Origin: Liminaster sp964567855
Lineage (GTDB): Bacteria > Bacteroidota > Bacteroidia > Bacteroidales > UBA3663
DNA: 64,000 nt
Assembly: GCA_964567855.1 (NCBI GenBank)
Contig: CAZMOE010000006.1
Location: 1 to 64,000 of the forward strand
Direction: 5' to 3'
This document shows, piece after piece, positions 61,520-64,000 of this stretch. Each line of letters begins with the position of its first letter. Position 1 is the stretch's first letter. The notes beneath the pieces were generated by a model. That model worked only from the letters and a program-made list of their open reading frames with translations. It made no database searches and was not told where the DNA came from. The position numbers and the translations under genes were made by a program.

Positions 61520-64000
61520 ATGAAAAAGATATTCAGAGTATATTTGATGCTCGCTCTCTTGAGCCTTTTGCCTGGATTCGCTTTAGCACAGAAGACATTG
61601 GTGCGTGGTGTGGTCATGGACGGCACTTTTGACGAGCCTATGTATGGTGCTAACGTTGTCTGGCAAAACAAGGACGGGCGTACCGTCGGTGGTCAGCAGA
61701 CCAATTTTGACGGTAGTTTCTCCCTGTCGGAGGTTATGAAGCCCGGCGATCGTCTGATCGTGACTTTCACCGGTTATACCAAACAGACCATCGAGTTGGT
61801 CGCCGGTCAGTCTGTATATAATGTTACCATGAAAGAGGAGACCGTGGCTTTGAAGGCTGTCGAGGTGACGGCTGTCAAGCGCGTTAACTCCGGTATGATG
61901 AACATCAGCGAGCGCGATATGACCACGGCTTCCAAGAAAATCGATATGACCGAATTGGAAGATTTGGCAGTAGCCGATGTCACCGACGCTCTCCAGGGCC
62001 GTGTGGCCGGTGTCGATATGGTCGCTGCTTCCGGTGCTCCCGGTTCCGGTATGTCTATCCGTATCCGTGGTACGACCTCTATCAACGGTTCTTCCGAACC
62101 TTTGATCGTAGTCGACGGGTTCCCTTATGAAACTACTATCGACAGCGATTTCGACTTTTCTACTGCCGATGAAAATGACTATGCCACCATGTTGAACATT
62201 TCTCCCGACGATATCAAGGAAATCAATGTTCTCAAGGATGCTGCCGCCACTGCTATTTATGGTTCCAAAGGTGCCAATGGTGTGCTTTTGATTACGACCA
62301 AACGCGGTTCGGTCTCTAAACCCACCATCAGCTATTCTTTCAAAGGTACTCTCTCCAAGCCGGGTGACGGTATCCCGATGCTGTCAGGTGATGAATACAC
62401 TACTTTGATCATGGATGAGTTCTTCAATTCCGGCCGTCCGTTTAATCCGAACGCATATCCGGAGTTGGCCAACGACGCCAATAACCTGTATAACTATTAT
62501 AATTACGGACAGAACACCAACTGGTATGATGAACTGACCCAGACCGGTTATTCCCAGGACCACAGCATCTCTGTTTCCGGAGGTACGGACAAGGCTATGT
62601 ACCGCGCATCTCTTAATTACTATGATGCTGAAGGTACGACTATCGGCGAAGAGTATCAGCGTCTCCAGACCCGTATCAATGTCGACTACAACATCTCTGA
62701 GAAGTTGAAATTCACGGCTTCGATGTCTTATAACTACTCTGTGACCGATCGTAACTACGTCACTTATCTGAAATCGCAGGTCAATGTTCTTGGTCAGGCG
62801 TTCAACCGGGCCCCGAATATGGGCGTGTACGAGTATGACGAAACGGGTACGCTGACCGACAACTTCTTTACTCCGGCCGAGGATCTTTCAGGCGCCTATT
62901 GGCAAGGCAGTTATACCAACCCCTATAATCCGGTTGCCATGGCCAAAGAGGGTTATTTCAGACGCAAGGATAACCGTGTAATACCTAACATGACTTTGCA
63001 GTATCGTCCGTTGTCCTGGTTGCGCTATCAGTTTGATATCGGCTTCGATGTCTTCAACCAGAAGGACAATGCTTTCTTACCGCAGTCTGCTACCGGCCGT
63101 CCGTGGACGGAAAATACGGTCAATAAGGCCCATGACACCGACAATGAGACCTTTGCAATGCAGACATATAATAAGATTTTCTTTACGCCGGACTTCGGAG
63201 AGAATCAGTCTTTCCAGGCCATGCTCGGCGTAAATACTCAGGACTATCGCTCTAAGGGTGTCGCCATCGCTACAAGCAACACAGCAAGTACTAATTTGAC
63301 CGACCCGTCTAACGGCGGTCTGGTGGCAGGTAATAGTGCCAACCTGAGTTCTTATTCGAATGAGGTTCGTTCTGTAGCGTTTATCGGTCAGATTCAATAT
63401 TCTGTGCTGGACCGTTATATTTTAGGTGCCGCCTGCAACTATGAAGGCTCTTCCAAGTTCGGAGAGGGTAACCGCTGGGCGTTCTTCCCCTCCGTTTCCG
63501 GTCGTTATCGTATTTCCGGCGAGCCGTTTATGGAAAGCGTCAACGATAAATTTCGTATCTCAGAATGGTCTCTCCGTTTCAGTTATGGTGAATCCGGTAG
63601 TTCGCGTGCCTTGTCTAACTACGCATCCCGTGCCACCTATAATACTTATGGCTATACCTATCTCGGTAATAAGGGTAACTACCAAAGCGGTTTGCAGTTG
63701 GCATTGCTGAAGTGGGAAAAGACGAAATCTTTCAACATCGGTATGGATCTCGGCTTTATAGACAACCGTATCTTGCTTCATGGAGAGTGGTATTATAAGA
63801 AATCTTCAGACTTGATCGACAAGAACCGCACCATTCCGACACACACCGGTTTTGCAAATGCTTCATTCCTCAACTTCGCCGGTATGGAAAACCGCGGCTG
63901 GGAGTTGGATGCCGACTTCTTGATTGTCAGAAATAAAGACTGGAATGTCAAGTTCTCTGCCAACTTAGCCCGTAATGAGAATGAGTTGGGCGAGGATTTG
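61520..64000 (+). CDS. SusC/RagA-type TonB-linked outer-membrane protein, 3' truncated by window end
   Basis: 827 codons are visible, open to the last base. Signal peptide to FALAQ (about 24), a carboxypeptidase-D regulatory-like domain (about 25-105; VRGVVMDGTFDEPMYGANV), then a plug with the RagA/SusC signature LQGRVAGVDMVAASGAPGSG, IRIRGTTSINGSSEPL and DAAATAIYGSKGANGVLLIT. Barrel strands follow. It imports large nutrients with a SusD-like lid that should lie just downstream of the window. The substrate cannot be told; the FAS1 partner suggests a glycoprotein or complex polymer. Confidence 0.95.
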   Translation, partial: MKKIFRVYLMLALLSLLPGFALAQKTLVRGVVMDGTFDEPMYGANVVWQNKDGRTVGGQQTNFDGSFSLSEVMKPGDRLIVTFTGYTKQTIELVAGQSVYNVTMKEETVALKAVEVTAVKRVNSGMMNISERDMTTASKKIDMTELEDLAVADVTDALQGRVAGVDMVAASGAPGSGMSIRIRGTTSINGSSEPLIVVDGFPYETTIDSDFDFSTADENDYATMLNISPDDIKEINVLKDAAATAIYGSKGANGVLLITTKRGSVSKPTISYSFKGTLSKPGDGIPMLSGDEYTTLIMDEFFNSGRPFNPNAYPELANDANNLYNYYNYGQNTNWYDELTQTGYSQDHSISVSGGTDKAMYRASLNYYDAEGTTIGEEYQRLQTRINVDYNISEKLKFTASMSYNYSVTDRNYVTYLKSQVNVLGQAFNRAPNMGVYEYDETGTLTDNFFTPAEDLSGAYWQGSYTNPYNPVAMAKEGYFRRKDNRVIPNMTLQYRPLSWLRYQFDIGFDVFNQKDNAFLPQSATGRPWTENTVNKAHDTDNETFAMQTYNKIFFTPDFGENQSFQAMLGVNTQDYRSKGVAIATSNTASTNLTDPSNGGLVAGNSANLSSYSNEVRSVAFIGQIQYSVLDRYILGAACNYEGSSKFGEGNRWAFFPSVSGRYRISGEPFMESVNDKFRISEWSLRFSYGESGSSRALSNYASRATYNTYGYTYLGNKGNYQSGLQLALLKWEKTKSFNIGMDLGFIDNRILLHGEWYYKKSSDLIDKNRTIPTHTGFANASFLNFAGMENRGWELDADFLIVRNKDWNVKFSANLARNENELGEDL

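Noticed and set aside
1..64000. CRISPR arrays, tRNA/rRNA genes, insertion sequences or prophage
   Set aside because: No regular repeat-spacer blocks, cloverleaf-like intergenic segments, transposase or phage proteins were recognised in the window.

Overview
The window looks like a chromosomal piece of a Bacteroidota member, most probably order Bacteroidales. The evidence is gliding/type IX secretion genes (porPKLMN), a SusC-type TonB-linked receptor, HmuY/HmuR-type haem genes, and many promoters of the Bacteroidota type (TTTG, about 20 nt, TAnnTTTG). The moderately high GC content recalls Alistipes/Rikenellaceae-like gut or oral lineages, but genus cannot be fixed from sequence alone. A 100-N scaffold gap shows it is a draft assembly. 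No rRNA, tRNA, CRISPR array, insertion sequence or prophage was seen.

Layout. (1) 1-396: 3' end of a FISUMP-type gene. (2) 647-10429, minus strand: a complete haem acquisition operon read from a calycin-like lipoprotein through hmuY, hmuR, hmuS, hmuT, hmuU and hmuV. HmuY/HmuR capture haem and import it across the outer membrane, HmuS is the CobN-like membrane chelatase/dechelatase, and HmuT/U/V form an inner-membrane, proton-channel-like module. (3) 10738-19575, minus: a giant alpha-2-macroglobulin-like protein and an M16 lipoprotein peptidase. (4) 20170-21625, plus: two small secreted or outer-membrane proteins; the first contains the false gap. (5) 21701-24663, minus: nusB-yajC-ybbR-coaE. 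(6) 25108-28026, minus: an outer-membrane barrel and groS-groL. (7) 28472-32739: manA, an aldo/keto reductase, a small Cys-rich protein and a MATE exporter. (8) 32947-37966, minus: tsaC, polyprenyl-phosphate sugar transferase, ClC channel, fmt. (9) 38429-44063, plus: phosphodiesterase, POT peptide transporter, hpt, adk, obg, pgeF. (10) 44064-48096: a candidate small RNA, prfB, an M20 hydrolase, a degenerate methyltransferase-like protein and a DUF2795 protein. (11) 48128-51286, plus: a GH43 arabinanase-like enzyme and a double esterase, probably a small plant-polysaccharide side-chain pair. (12) 51456-58140, plus: the T9SS core porP-K-L-M-N. (13) 58755 to the window end: a FAS1-domain lipoprotein and the start of a SusC receptor.

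The most unusual signals are these: a 14-bp-phased array of GGCGGGAA-like elements downstream of an OMP gene (24756-25043); methionine-rich regions in HmuS, HmuR and HmuY; an orphan promoter followed by a strong hairpin with no gene (44209-44308); an all-A/T perfect palindrome in the groS leader; a CxC-rich small protein; a fusion of two complete esterase domains; and a 55-nt duplicated sequence flanking the N gap, which shows the gap is an assembly artefact.
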